Assembly (NCBI RefSeq): GCF_035917995.1
Contig: NZ_CP109131.1
Coordinates: 2,232,001 to 2,296,000 of the forward strand
DNA from: Streptosporangium sp. NBC_01755
GTDB lineage: Bacteria; Actinomycetota; Actinomycetes; Streptosporangiales; Streptosporangiaceae
Direction: 5' to 3'
Length of the DNA stretch: 64,000 nt
The first letter of the stretch is position 1, and each line of letters starts with the position of its first letter. A program made the translations under genes and the position numbers. Positions 1 through 8,869 of the stretch are shown in pieces. A model generated the notes under the pieces. The model was not told the DNA's origin. It ran no database searches and worked only from the letters and a program-made list of their open reading frames with translations.

Positions 1-227
1 CCCTGCCACGGTGCGATCATCCAGGTCAGCGTGGCCATGATGATGTCGGCGCGCCCAGGACCGGAGGCATCGACAGACCTCACCCGCCGCCCCCGCGGGC
101 CACCCCGCGCGTGAGCCGGGTCGTCAGAGCATGAGGGGTGAACGCTTCACGCCGCTGTGGACCGCCTCGCGGGGGTTGCGCAGCCGGCCTCCCGGTACCC
201 GGTTCAACGGAACCGGGGGAAACACAG
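1..227. other. Left edge, no gene recognised
   Basis: I see no credible gene here. The short open frame on the minus strand that reaches this area is an antisense-type reading of the neighbouring tRNA. The stretch is very GC-rich and is the distal flank of the tRNA terminator. Confidence 0.5.
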
Positions 228-263
228 AAGGCCCCGGTCGCCGTTTCCGGCGACCGGGGCCTT
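228..263 (-). terminator. Intrinsic terminator of the initiator tRNA
   Basis: A perfect 15-bp inverted repeat (AAGGCCCCGGTCGCC and its complement) closes a 6-base loop. It starts 8 bases past the tRNA 3' end on the minus strand and is followed there by a T-rich run (TTCTGTGTTT). The position and tail fit a Rho-independent terminator for the tRNA transcript. Confidence 0.8.
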
Positions 264-270
264 TCCTTTG

Positions 271-344
271 TAGCGGGGACAGGATTTGAACCTGCGACCT
301 CTGGGTTATGAGCCCAGCGAGCTACCGAGCTGCTCCACCCCGCG
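271..344 (-). tRNA. Initiator tRNA-fMet (CAT)
   Basis: The minus strand folds as a 74-nt tRNA without an encoded CCA. It has anticodon CAT, the T-loop GTTCAAATC and the D-arm GCTCGGTAGC. Two initiator hallmarks are visible: an unpaired first acceptor position (C1 opposite U72) and three consecutive G:C pairs (GGG/CCC) next to the anticodon loop. It is therefore the initiator and not an elongator Met tRNA. Confidence 0.95.
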
Positions 345-419
345 TCGGTGTATGTAAGAACCATACCCGGCTTTGGAGGCGGACGCGAATCGAGTAGCGC
401 TGGGCCCCTGTGTCGTCTC

Positions 420-3380
420 CTAGGAACTTGGTGAGGGCGACGGTGTCGCCGACGGAACCGGTGTGCCGGACGGTGTCGCCGAGGGTGCCGGGCTGGGGGT
501 GACGCCCGTTGTCTCGGCGGTGGCCTTCAGCTTGCCCAGCGCCGTCTCAAGCTCCTTCTGGGCGGTGCCGTACTCGGTCCAGTTCGGCGGGGTCGCCTGG
601 AGCGCCTTCTGCGCCTTGTCGTACGCCTTCTGCACCTCGTCGATCGACTTGGCCAGCTCGGTGGCGGGCTTGGCCTCCTCAGGCTTTGCCGCACCGGACG
701 TGTTCTCGCCCTGCGGAGCGCTCTGGGTGCCGCCGAAGACCTGCTCCAGCGCGCCCTTGAGCGTGTCGGCCGAACCGACCTTGCTGCCGTAGGCCACCAG
801 GACCCGGCGGAGGATCGGGTACGGCTCCTGGCCGGAGGCGGCCGCGATCTCCACGTAGACCGGTTCAACGTAGACCAGGCCGTCGGCGAACGGCAGGGTC
901 AGCAGATTGCCGTAACGGACCTTCGCCTGGCCGAGTCCGAGCAGGTTGAGCTCGCCGGAGAACTTGTTCTGGAAGTTGTTCTGCACCTGGCCGGGCCCGG
1001 GAATCGTGGTATTGGACGGCATGCGCAGGATGCGCAGCTTCCCGTAGTCCGGTCCGGGGTTGGCGTCCACGGCCATGAACGCCGCCAGGTTGGGCCCCTG
1101 GCGCGGCACAAACGTGGTCGTCAGCGAGAACGAGGGCGCCGAGGTCTTCGGCATCTTGACCGACAGGTAGTACGGCGGCTGCTTGGTGTCGCGGTCGCCG
1201 GACGACGGGTCGTTCGGGACGTTCCAGAAGTCCTGGCCGCTGTAGAAGGCGTTCGGGTCGGAGATGTGGTACTGGGAGAGCACATCACGCTGGACCTTGA
1301 ACAGCGCCTCCGGGTAGCGCAGGTGCTGCTTGAGCTCGGGCGCCATCTCCGTTTGCGGCTTGATGATGCCGGGGAAGGCCTTGCGCCAGGTCTGCAGGAT
1401 GGGGTCCTTCTCGTCCCACGCGTACAGGCTGACGGTGCCGTCGTAGGCGTCGACCACGGCCTTCACCGAGTTGCGCATGTAGTTGATCTGGTCACGCGGC
1501 TGCGGCACCACCAGGCGCGGGTCGGTGACGGTGTCCCGCGTCATCGCCTCCAGGCTCTTGCTCTGGGAGTACGGGTAGGCGTTGGACGTGGTGTAGGCGT
1601 CGGCGATCCAGACCACCCTGCCGTTGACGATAGCGGGGTAGGGGTTGTCGTCCAGGCTCAGGAACGGCGCCACCTTGGCGATGCGCTCCTGCGGGTTGCG
1701 CGCGTAAAGAATCTTGGAGTTCGCGTTGATGTCACCGGAGAGCAGCAGGTTGATCTCGCCGTACTTGGCGGCGTAGAGCATCCTGTTGATGAACGAGCCG
1801 ACAGGGACCCCGCCCTTGCCGTCGTAGGTGGTGTTCTTCTGGCCGGTGCCGCCGCTCTCGGGGTAGTCGAGCTCCTGCTGCTTCTCCCCGCTGCCGCCGA
1901 CGACGACGTACTGGGTCGAAGCGGGCGCCTCACCGAAGTAGATCCGCGATTCCTTGAGCTTCGTCCGCTCCGCCAGGGAGCCGGTGACCGGCATGTCCTT
2001 GGCGTCGAAGTTGGGCAGGCCCTCGGAGTCGACCTCGTTACCGGGCGCGGCCACGAAACCGTTGCCGTGGGTGTAGACGAGGTGCCGGTTGATCCAGTTG
2101 TTCTGCTCCGTCGGCGGCCCGGTGAGCTCTCGCACGGCGACGATGGTGTCACGGATCGTGCCGTCCGCGTCGGGGTAGCGGTCGACGTCGAGCGGCTCAT
2201 GGAAGTCGTAGTAGCCGCGGATCCGCTGCTTCTGCTGGTAGGTCTTGGCGACCAGGCTCGGGTCGAGCAGGCGCACGCCGGAGATGGAGCTGTCCGCGGT
2301 GACGTTGACCTTGCTCGGGTCACCCTGAGCCGTGTAGTCGATCACCTCGGCTTTGTCTACGCCGTAGGCTTTTCGTGTCGCGTCGATGTTGCGCTTGATG
2401 TACTCCTGCTCCTTGCCCTGCTGGTTCGGCTTGACCTGGAACTGCTCGACCAGGGCCGGGTAGACCCCGCCGATCAGGATGGCCGAGAGCACCAGAAGAC
2501 CGAAGCCGACGCCGGGCAGCATGCCGCCGGACCGCACGATCCCCGCGAAGAACAGGACGGCGCAGATCAGGGCGATGATCGCCAGGATGGTCTTGGCGGG
2601 AAGCACCGCGTTGACATCGGTGTAGGAGGCACCGTGCCGGAAGCCCCGGTCGGAGAAGACCAGCCCGTACCTGTCGACCCAGTAGGCGATCGCCTTCAGC
2701 AGCACGAAGATGCCGAGCAGCAGTGACAGATGCACCCTGGCGCCGCGAGAGGCGTGCACGCCGGGCGACTGGAGCCGGAACCCGCCGTACAGGTAGTGCA
2801 CGATCACCGACAGCAGTGCGGACAGCACCACCGCGATGAACAGGAAGTTCAGCATCATCCGGATGAACGGATAGGAGAACATGAAGAACGAGAGATCCAT
2901 CTTGAACAGCGCGTCGGTCTCGCCGAACGGCGTCGCGTTGACGAACTCCAGCCAGGTCTTCCACTGACCGGAGAGGGATGATCCCGCGAACAGACCGAGC
3001 ACCGCCGCGCCGATCAGGAAGATCAGCTTGCGGTGCGGGTCGAGGGCCATCCGATACCGGTCGGCGCCGCTGGCACCACCGAACATCCCGGGGCCGAACA
3101 TCGGCCGCATGCGGTACGCCATCAGCATGTTGCCGCCGACGATGCCGACCATCAGCAACGCACCGACGATGAACAGGAGGATCTGCGTAACGATCACACC
3201 GGAGAAGACGGCGGTGTAGTCGACCGAGTCGTACCAGAGGTAATCGGTAAAAATACCGGCAAATAGGAAGAATAACGCGACTATCACGACCAAAGTGATC
3301 GCGACGGGAAGTAGCAGTCGTGGCCGGCGGGGCAAGCGCATTGCCCTACCGGCTCCGGGGGTCCGGAAGCTCAAGGCCAA
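420..3380 (-). CDS. UPF0182 family large membrane protein
   Basis: A 986-residue protein of the UPF0182/COG1615 family, found across actinobacteria and some cyanobacteria with no established function. The N-terminal third carries about seven hydrophobic segments (first at residues 22-45, then roughly 60-85, 110-135, 170-195, 215-235, 260-285 and 290-310). A large soluble, probably extracytoplasmic, domain follows. The C-terminus is a low-complexity Ala/Glu/Lys coiled-coil-like stretch and a Pro/Ser/Thr tail, as in relatives. The TTG start is chosen for the GACAAGGGG upstream; an ATG 39 bases downstream is an alternative. It is the last of three co-oriented genes (moaE, PDZ protease, this gene). 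Confidence 0.9.
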   Translation of the reverse strand: MALSFRTPGAGRAMRLPRRPRLLLPVAITLVVIVALFFLFAGIFTDYLWYDSVDYTAVFSGVIVTQILLFIVGALLMVGIVGGNMLMAYRMRPMFGPGMFGGASGADRYRMALDPHRKLIFLIGAAVLGLFAGSSLSGQWKTWLEFVNATPFGETDALFKMDLSFFMFSYPFIRMMLNFLFIAVVLSALLSVIVHYLYGGFRLQSPGVHASRGARVHLSLLLGIFVLLKAIAYWVDRYGLVFSDRGFRHGASYTDVNAVLPAKTILAIIALICAVLFFAGIVRSGGMLPGVGFGLLVLSAILIGGVYPALVEQFQVKPNQQGKEQEYIKRNIDATRKAYGVDKAEVIDYTAQGDPSKVNVTADSSISGVRLLDPSLVAKTYQQKQRIRGYYDFHEPLDVDRYPDADGTIRDTIVAVRELTGPPTEQNNWINRHLVYTHGNGFVAAPGNEVDSEGLPNFDAKDMPVTGSLAERTKLKESRIYFGEAPASTQYVVVGGSGEKQQELDYPESGGTGQKNTTYDGKGGVPVGSFINRMLYAAKYGEINLLLSGDINANSKILYARNPQERIAKVAPFLSLDDNPYPAIVNGRVVWIADAYTTSNAYPYSQSKSLEAMTRDTVTDPRLVVPQPRDQINYMRNSVKAVVDAYDGTVSLYAWDEKDPILQTWRKAFPGIIKPQTEMAPELKQHLRYPEALFKVQRDVLSQYHISDPNAFYSGQDFWNVPNDPSSGDRDTKQPPYYLSVKMPKTSAPSFSLTTTFVPRQGPNLAAFMAVDANPGPDYGKLRILRMPSNTTIPGPGQVQNNFQNKFSGELNLLGLGQAKVRYGNLLTLPFADGLVYVEPVYVEIAAASGQEPYPILRRVLVAYGSKVGSADTLKGALEQVFGGTQSAPQGENTSGAAKPEEAKPATELAKSIDEVQKAYDKAQKALQATPPNWTEYGTAQKELETALGKLKATAETTGVTPSPAPSATPSGTPVPSATPSPSPSS

Positions 3381-3678
3381 CCCCTTGTCGTAAGAGCACG
3401 GTCCGTGTCTGGAAACCTACACCGGCGGGAGTTGGGGCGTGCTTAGCCTTTCGGGCACGGTCCGGCCACAACGTCCACTGGTATCGGGTCCACCGGTAGC
3501 AACGCATGAGGGTCCTGATGAGTGCCCCGTGACGAGATCCAGGGCCGAAAATCCAACTTTCTTTGCAAATCGGACATCACGCCCCACCTTGCCATCGAGC
3601 TCGCGGAGCCACTCCTCCGGCACGGGCGTGTCCACCGTGCGCCCTGGCGCAGCGCCTACCTCCGGCCCGGTTCCGGCG
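3381..3678. other. Gap between the PDZ protease and UPF0182 genes
   Basis: About 300 bases with only a 72-codon minus-strand open frame (3417-3635). That frame has no recognisable domain and no good ribosome binding site. In relatives a PPA1309-type gene often sits here (recalled from family context); I see no resemblance to it. Confidence 0.4.
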
Positions 3679-4725
3679 TCAGCCGGTCGAGCAGCTCGGC
3701 ACGGAACCCGAGCCGGTACGGATCGCGTCGATCGCCTGAACGGCCTCGCGCAGTGTCGCGACCTTGACCAGCCGGAGTCCGTCCGGGATTGCCCTGGCCG
3801 CCTCGGCGCAGTTGTCGGCCGGGGTCAGGAAGACCGTCGCACCTGACCTCCTGGCGCCGACCATCTTCTGCTGGATGCCGCCGATCGGGCCGACATCACC
3901 CTCCGCGGTGATCGTCCCGGTCCCCGCGACGGACCTGCCGCCGGTCAACGCCCCCGGGGTGAGCTTGTCGACGATGCCCAGGGAGAACATCATCCCCGCG
4001 CTCGGCCCGCCGACGTCACCAACATTGATCTTGACCTCGAAGGGGAACTTGTACCCGACCCGCATGGTGATGCCCACAATGGGCGTTCCATCCTTACCGG
4101 CGACGGTCGGGACGGCGACGGTCAGGCTCTGGGCGCCCCTGTTGATGACGAAACTGACCTCTTCTCCCAGTTTGTGCTTGCGGACAGCGGAGGCGACGGT
4201 CTCACGATCGGCCACGGGCGTGCCGTCCACCGACACGATCTCGTCCCCGACCTTGAACTTCCCATCGGCCGGCAGGCCCTTCTCCGTGGAGCCCACGGTC
4301 ACGATCGAGTTGTAGGGAATCTTCAACTCGGTCAGCGCCGCCGCGGTCGCGTCGTCCTGGGAGTTCGTCATCTCCTGGGTGTTCTGTTCCTCGACCTCCT
4401 TCGCGGTGGTCGCCGGAGGGAAGATCGTCTCCTCGGGCACGACCGCGATGGTGGGATCGATCCATCCCCTGAGCGCGCTGAACAGATCGATCCTGGTGCC
4501 GGGGCCGCCCTGGTACGCGACGGTGACGAGACTGAGCTTGCCGTCGGTCGGATACGTCTGGTGTCCCTCGACGCTGATCACCGGTTTGCCGTCGACGTCA
4601 CCGATGGTGTTCTCGGTCGGCCCAGGGCTCAGCACGACGTACGGCACCGGCAGCACGGCGCCGACCAGCGCGAGCATGAGCGTGAGGAAGCCCGCCACCA
4701 TCAAGGTCAGGGCTCGTCGGGACAT
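3679..4725 (-). CDS. PDZ and Lon-like serine protease (YlbL family)
   Basis: A membrane-anchored protease of 348 residues. An N-terminal transmembrane segment (about 7-30) is followed by a PDZ domain (about 135-215) and a Lon-type proteolytic domain. The catalytic Ser/Lys dyad is visible: Ser242 in GGPSAGMMFSLG and Lys287 in GGIQQKM. The family (B. subtilis YlbL type) acts at the outer face of the membrane; its substrate is unknown here. The ATG at 4725 was preferred to a TTG two codons earlier. It lies 83 bases downstream of moaE on the same strand. Confidence 0.9.
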   Translation of the reverse strand: MSRRALTLMVAGFLTLMLALVGAVLPVPYVVLSPGPTENTIGDVDGKPVISVEGHQTYPTDGKLSLVTVAYQGGPGTRIDLFSALRGWIDPTIAVVPEETIFPPATTAKEVEEQNTQEMTNSQDDATAAALTELKIPYNSIVTVGSTEKGLPADGKFKVGDEIVSVDGTPVADRETVASAVRKHKLGEEVSFVINRGAQSLTVAVPTVAGKDGTPIVGITMRVGYKFPFEVKINVGDVGGPSAGMMFSLGIVDKLTPGALTGGRSVAGTGTITAEGDVGPIGGIQQKMVGARRSGATVFLTPADNCAEAARAIPDGLRLVKVATLREAVQAIDAIRTGSGSVPSCSTG

Positions 4726-4808
4726 GGACAAAGCCTATGCCGTACGACAGGTCATGAAACCGCACCCGGACGCCGCCGCGCCGACGGGCGCACACCACTC
4801 GCCCGGGA

Positions 4809-5234
4809 TCAATCGCAGGCTCCCACCCACTCGGAGGAACCGTCGGTGAAAAACTGGTTCTTCCAGATGGGGACCTGGCTCTTGAGGTCGTCGATCAGCC
4901 TTCTGGATGCCTCGAACGCCTCACCGCGGTGGGGGGCGGCGACCGCCACGACGACCGCGACGTCGCCGAGCCTCAGGTCGCCGACCCGGTGGACGGCTGC
5001 CAGGGCGGTCACCGGGAAGTCCGCGGCGACCTTCTCGGCCACCCGGCGCAACTCGCCCTCGGCACTCGGGTGCGCCGAGTAGGACAGGCTCGTGACCGGC
5101 CTGCCGTGATCCTGTTCGCGCACCGTGCCGACGAAGACCGTCGTACCGCCCGCGGCATGATCGCCGATGGCGGCGAGCACCTCATCGACGGAGAGCGCAC
5201 TGTCGCGAATATCGAGCAACCGGATGACATCCAC
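4809..5234 (-). CDS. moaE: Molybdopterin synthase catalytic subunit MoaE
   Basis: A 141-residue cytoplasmic enzyme, the usual size for MoaE. With thiocarboxylated MoaD it converts precursor Z to molybdopterin. Family motifs are clear: VFVGTVREQDHGRPV near the N-terminus, the HRVGDLRLGDVAV strand, AAPHRGEAFEA, and the C-terminal KSQVPIWKNQ with the active-site lysines. No moaD or other moa gene is in the window, so the partner must be encoded elsewhere. The start is GTG. Confidence 0.95.
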   Translation of the reverse strand: MDVIRLLDIRDSALSVDEVLAAIGDHAAGGTTVFVGTVREQDHGRPVTSLSYSAHPSAEGELRRVAEKVAADFPVTALAAVHRVGDLRLGDVAVVVAVAAPHRGEAFEASRRLIDDLKSQVPIWKNQFFTDGSSEWVGACD

Positions 5235-5247
5235 GTCCAGAGTCTAT

Positions 5248-5489
5248 GGCGACGCCAACGCGTCGCGGCTCGGCCGCTGAGACCCGGCTCCTTCCCTCGT
5301 CGATCAAGGTCGCTCGTACCTCACGAGTCGCTGGCGACGCTGCGCGTCGCGGTTCGGCCGCTCAAACCCGGCTCCTTCCCTCGTCGACCGGGGCCGCTCG
5401 TTCCTCGCAACCCCGCTCTCCTCAGTCCAGTCGCCGGCGCGGCCTCACGACCCCGCTCTCCTCAGTCCAGTCCCCGGCGCGACCTCACG
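5248..5489. repeat. Two families of intergenic tandem repeats
   Basis: The 320-base gap between moaE and the epimerase gene holds two repeat sets. An imperfect repeat of about 74 bases occurs at 5248-5322 and 5333-5406 (both contain CCCGGCTCCTTCCCTCGTCG). A 40-base unit follows in direct tandem at 5410-5449 and 5450-5489 (starting ACCCCGCTCTCCTCAGTCCA). No gene or clear hairpin is present. Confidence 0.8.
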
Positions 5490-5554
5490 GGTCGTCCCTC
5501 ACGCATGGGCACAGGCACGTCCCCTCGGAAGCTCGCTCGGCCCCCAGGTGGCCG

Positions 5555-6625
5555 TCAGGGACGGCGCTTCTTGCGGGCGGCGCGGACGATCGCCGCGGTG
5601 CCGAGGACGGCGACGGTGGCGCCGGCCGCGGTGAGCGTGGCCTCCTTGCCGGACAGGCGGCGGCCCACGACGGCGTGCCTGCCGCCACGCAGCTCCAGAA
5701 GCTGCTCGAACGCGGCCTCGTTGGTCCACATCGGCTTCCAGCCGATCTTGCGCAGCGCCGCGCAGTCGACCACCCAGGGGTAGACGACGTAGTGCAGGTC
5801 GGTGGCCGGGGCCGGAGTGATGCCGAGGCGATGCAGGCGCTGGGCGGTTCCGAAGGTCAGCCCGGCGGGCAGTTCCAGCCGGCGCAGTCCGGAGATCTCC
5901 TCCACCTGCTCCTGCTCCAGCCAGCCCTCGCCGCCGACGGCCACCACCCCGGAGACCGTGCCGAGCGCCGCCATCTCCAGGGCCGAGACCAGATCGTCCA
6001 CGTGGCAGAACTGCCAGCGAGGGTTACAACCCTTGACGCTCAGCAGCCGGGGCGCCTCGAAGTGCCGGGTCACCACGCTGTCGACACCGGGGCCGACCAC
6101 GGCGGCTGGCCTGACCACGGTCACACCGAGACCGGGATGGCTGCGCAGGGAGCGCCGGGCCAGCGCCTCGATCTCCAGATGATCTCCGACCATGCCCGTA
6201 TCGGGCTCTGCGGCGACCTCGGAATCCTCAGGCAGCGGGACGGGATTGTCGGGTACGGCTCCGTACACCATGGCGCTGGTGACCAGCACGACCCGTCGCA
6301 CCCGGGCAGCGGCACTGGCGGTGAGCACGGTCTGGGCGGCACGCAGGTTGTAGGCGCGTCGCTCCGCGGGGTCGGCGTCGAGCGCGTAGTCACCTGCCAG
6401 GTGCACGAGTACGTCAATATCGGATATACGGTTCGCCAAGAGCGGATCTCGAACATCGAGCACCCGCCATGTGACATCGGGCACATCGCCGCGCTGCTCG
6501 TCGATGGCCACAACCCTGCGGAAATCCGCAGACGAGGCGACCTTCGCGAGGAAAGCACGGCCTAGGCCCGAGGCGGCGCCGGTGACGGCGACGACAGGGG
6601 GCCGGGAGCGTTTCGAGGTAGGCAC
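5555..6625 (-). CDS. NAD-dependent epimerase/dehydratase (extended SDR)
   Basis: A 356-residue Rossmann-fold enzyme. The N-terminal VAVTGAASGLGRAF is a glycine-rich nucleotide-binding loop. LVHLAGDYA, VLVTSAMVYGA and VVRPAAVVGPG are typical extended-SDR strands. The catalytic Tyr of YxxxK is in VYGA, but the usual lysine is not obvious, so the chemistry is uncertain. The C-terminus carries a short Ala-rich hydrophobic segment (AAGATVAVLGTAAIV) and a basic tail, suggesting membrane attachment. The GTG start at 6625 has GAGG upstream; the reading frame stays open further upstream. It is divergent from the zincin gene, sharing a promoter region of about 80 bases. Confidence 0.85.
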   Translation of the reverse strand: MPTSKRSRPPVVAVTGAASGLGRAFLAKVASSADFRRVVAIDEQRGDVPDVTWRVLDVRDPLLANRISDIDVLVHLAGDYALDADPAERRAYNLRAAQTVLTASAAARVRRVVLVTSAMVYGAVPDNPVPLPEDSEVAAEPDTGMVGDHLEIEALARRSLRSHPGLGVTVVRPAAVVGPGVDSVVTRHFEAPRLLSVKGCNPRWQFCHVDDLVSALEMAALGTVSGVVAVGGEGWLEQEQVEEISGLRRLELPAGLTFGTAQRLHRLGITPAPATDLHYVVYPWVVDCAALRKIGWKPMWTNEAAFEQLLELRGGRHAVVGRRLSGKEATLTAAGATVAVLGTAAIVRAARKKRRP

Positions 6626-6707
6626 CAGGTCCTCACTTTGCACTGACCCGCCATGCGACGGATAACGTGGCGGATGTGGACTCCTCCATCCTGCACGAGG
6701 TAGAGCG

Positions 6708-8006
6708 GTGACTGACTTGCCAGGTCGGGAAAACGACCCCAACGACAATCCGTTCGCCATGTTCGGCGACCCGGAGCAGATCGCAGCGGCAATGCGCCAG
6801 TTCGCCGACATGCTCTCCGCTCCGCCGACCTCAGGTCCCGTCAACTGGGACATGGCGAAGAACATCGCCCGGCACGCTGTGGTCGCCGAGGGCGATCCCA
6901 GTGTCATGGAAGGCGAGCGACGCCAGGTCGTCGACGCCCTGAACCTGGCCGACCTTTGGCTCAATGAGGCCACCTCCCTACCGAGCGGGGTGAGCAACCC
7001 TCAGGCGTGGAGCCGTTCGGAATGGATCGAGAAGACCGTCCCCGTCTGGCAGAAGCTCTGTGACCCGATCGCCGCCCGCATGGTCGAGACCATGAGCGGC
7101 ACGATCAGCGCCTCAGGTCTGCCCCCGGAGGCACAGGCCATGGCCGGGCCGCTGATGGGGATGATGAAGCAGATGGGCGGCATGATGGTCGGCCAGCAGA
7201 TCGGCCAGGCCATCGGCTCGCTCGCCCTGGAGGTGGTCGGCGCCACCGACATCGGCCTGCCGCTGTCGGACAACGCCGCCCTGCTGCCCGGCGGTATCTC
7301 GGCGTTCAGCCAGGGTCTGGAGACCCCCGCCGAGGAGATCCGCCTCTATCTCGCCCTGCGCGAGGCGGCCCACCACCGGCTGTTCCAGCACGTGCCGTGG
7401 TTGCGCGGGCACCTGCTCGGAGCCGTGGAGGAGTACGCCAGGGGCATCACGGTGGACGCCTCCGCGCTGGAGGAGCAGCTCCGCGGGCTCGATCTCAACA
7501 ATCCCGAGCAGCTCCAGCAGGCGCTGAGCGGCGGCAACCTGCTCAAGCCCGAGGAGACCGAGCGGCAGAAGGCCGCCCTGTCCCGGCTGGAGACCATGCT
7601 CGCTCTCGTCGAGGGCTGGGTCGGCACCGTCGTGGACGGCGCCGCGGACGGCAAGCTCCCCTCGGCGGCGGCACTGGCGGAGACCGTGAGGCGCCGCAGG
7701 GCGACCGGCGGCCCTGCGGAACAGACCTTCGCCACGCTCGTCGGCCTCGAACTCCGGCCCCGCCGCCTGCGCGAGGCCGCCGCCCTGTGGCAGGCGCTGG
7801 AAGCCGACCGTGGCATCGACGGCCGCGACGCGGTCTGGAGCCACCCCGATCTCATGCCCACCGCCGATGACCTCGACAACCCCGAGGGGTTCGTACGGGG
7901 CGAGCCCGAACTCGACCTGTCATCCCTGGAGGGGACCCTGCGTGAGCCTCCCGCCACTCCTGGCGAGGACGATGACAAGGGCGATGCCGGTGGGAGCGGC
8001 GCGTGA
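6708..8006 (+). CDS. Zinc-dependent metalloprotease-like protein (DUF2342/zincin_2)
   Basis: A 432-residue protein of the DUF2342 family (known in actinobacteria as putative zinc hydrolases, sometimes called F420-biosynthesis associated, without biochemical proof). Recognisable blocks are PVNWDMAKNIARH, a Met/Gly-rich helix MAGPLMGMMKQMGGMMVGQQIGQ (written here in parts of one segment around residues 145-165), and the metal-site segment LREAAHHRLFQHVPWL. The C-terminal 30 residues are acidic and probably disordered. The start is GTG. Its stop overlaps the Nudix gene start by 4 bases (GTGA), so the two are probably translationally coupled. Confidence 0.88.
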   Translation: MTDLPGRENDPNDNPFAMFGDPEQIAAAMRQFADMLSAPPTSGPVNWDMAKNIARHAVVAEGDPSVMEGERRQVVDALNLADLWLNEATSLPSGVSNPQAWSRSEWIEKTVPVWQKLCDPIAARMVETMSGTISASGLPPEAQAMAGPLMGMMKQMGGMMVGQQIGQAIGSLALEVVGATDIGLPLSDNAALLPGGISAFSQGLETPAEEIRLYLALREAAHHRLFQHVPWLRGHLLGAVEEYARGITVDASALEEQLRGLDLNNPEQLQQALSGGNLLKPEETERQKAALSRLETMLALVEGWVGTVVDGAADGKLPSAAALAETVRRRRATGGPAEQTFATLVGLELRPRRLREAAALWQALEADRGIDGRDAVWSHPDLMPTADDLDNPEGFVRGEPELDLSSLEGTLREPPATPGEDDDKGDAGGSGA

Positions 8007-8548
8007 GCCTGCGCGCCGACGCGCGGGACGTGCTCACGGGGTGGACCGCGCCCACGGCGGAGGAGGAGATCCTCCGCAAGGAGTTCCTGGAGCACCTGCA
8101 CGCCCATGCTGACGCGATGTGGCGCGAGTGCGTCCCAGGTCACCTGACGGCCACGACCGCGGTGCTCTCCCACGACGGCCGGCGGGTTCTGTTGACGCTG
8201 CACCCCAAGGCCGGGATGTGGCTGCCCATGGGCGGCCACTGCGAGCGCGGCGACGTCTCCCTCGCGGCGGTGGCGATGCGTGAGGCCACCGAGGAGTCCG
8301 GCATTCCGGGCCTGCGGCTGCTGCCCGGCCCGCTGGCACTCGACCGGCACCGGGTCTGGTGCCACCCGCCGCACAGCAGTCATCTGGACGTGGAGTACGG
8401 CGCGGTCGCCCCCGCGGACGTCGAGGCGGTGATCAGCGCCGAGTCGCTCGACCTGCGCTGGTTCCCCGTGGACGAGATCCCCGAACTCTCCGACGAGGCG
8501 ACCCGTCGCCTGGCCCGCCGCGCCCGCGAGGTCCTGCGCTCCGGCTGA
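8003..8548 (+). CDS. Nudix hydrolase
   Basis: A 181-residue Nudix protein that would hydrolyse a nucleoside diphosphate linked to another moiety; the substrate cannot be read from the sequence. The Nudix box runs from the GGHCERGD segment to REATEESGI, with the usual first Glu replaced by Asp or shifted. The GTG start overlaps the upstream stop codon by 4 bases, which fixes the start. The C-terminal Arg-rich helix (DEATRRLARRAREVLR) is common in actinobacterial members. Confidence 0.9.
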   Translation: MSLRADARDVLTGWTAPTAEEEILRKEFLEHLHAHADAMWRECVPGHLTATTAVLSHDGRRVLLTLHPKAGMWLPMGGHCERGDVSLAAVAMREATEESGIPGLRLLPGPLALDRHRVWCHPPHSSHLDVEYGAVAPADVEAVISAESLDLRWFPVDEIPELSDEATRRLARRAREVLRSG

Positions 8549-8869
8549 CCGGGAGCTCGGCCCCGTACGGATCGGCCCCGTACGGATCGGCTCGTTGCGG
8601 CTCGGTGGCCGCCGCGGCTCCGCGGCTCCGGGGCTCCGGACGCTCGCCCGGTGCGGCTCGGCGGTGACCGCCGCCGGGCTCCGGGTGACCGGGTGACGTG
8701 GTAGCCACCGAGAGCTTCCCTGTCTCGGTGGCTCCCGGAACGCATGAGTCCTGGCGAATCAGTCGATTTCCGGCCGTCTTCCGAGGGCGTTGGACCGTTT
8801 TATGCTTGTCTCACCTCTGCCTGGATATCTTCGTTCCCAGTCAGGCCGTACGGAACGGATCGGGGCACT
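8549..8869. other. Intergenic region with a 15-base tandem duplication
   Basis: No gene is seen. CGGCCCCGTACGGAT is repeated directly at about 8558-8588, followed by low-complexity CGGCTC-rich sequence. The distal part before 8870 is less GC-rich (TTTTATGCTTGTCTC) and probably carries the promoter of the next gene, but I cannot place a convincing -35/-10 pair. Confidence 0.45.

Noticed and set aside
80-364. 94-codon minus-strand ORF over the tRNA
   Set aside because: It reads through the initiator tRNA and its terminator; no independent coding evidence.
1266-2726. 486-codon plus-strand ORF
   Set aside because: Antisense shadow of the UPF0182 gene; composition is a Val/Gly/Arg/His artefact of GC-rich complementary codons.
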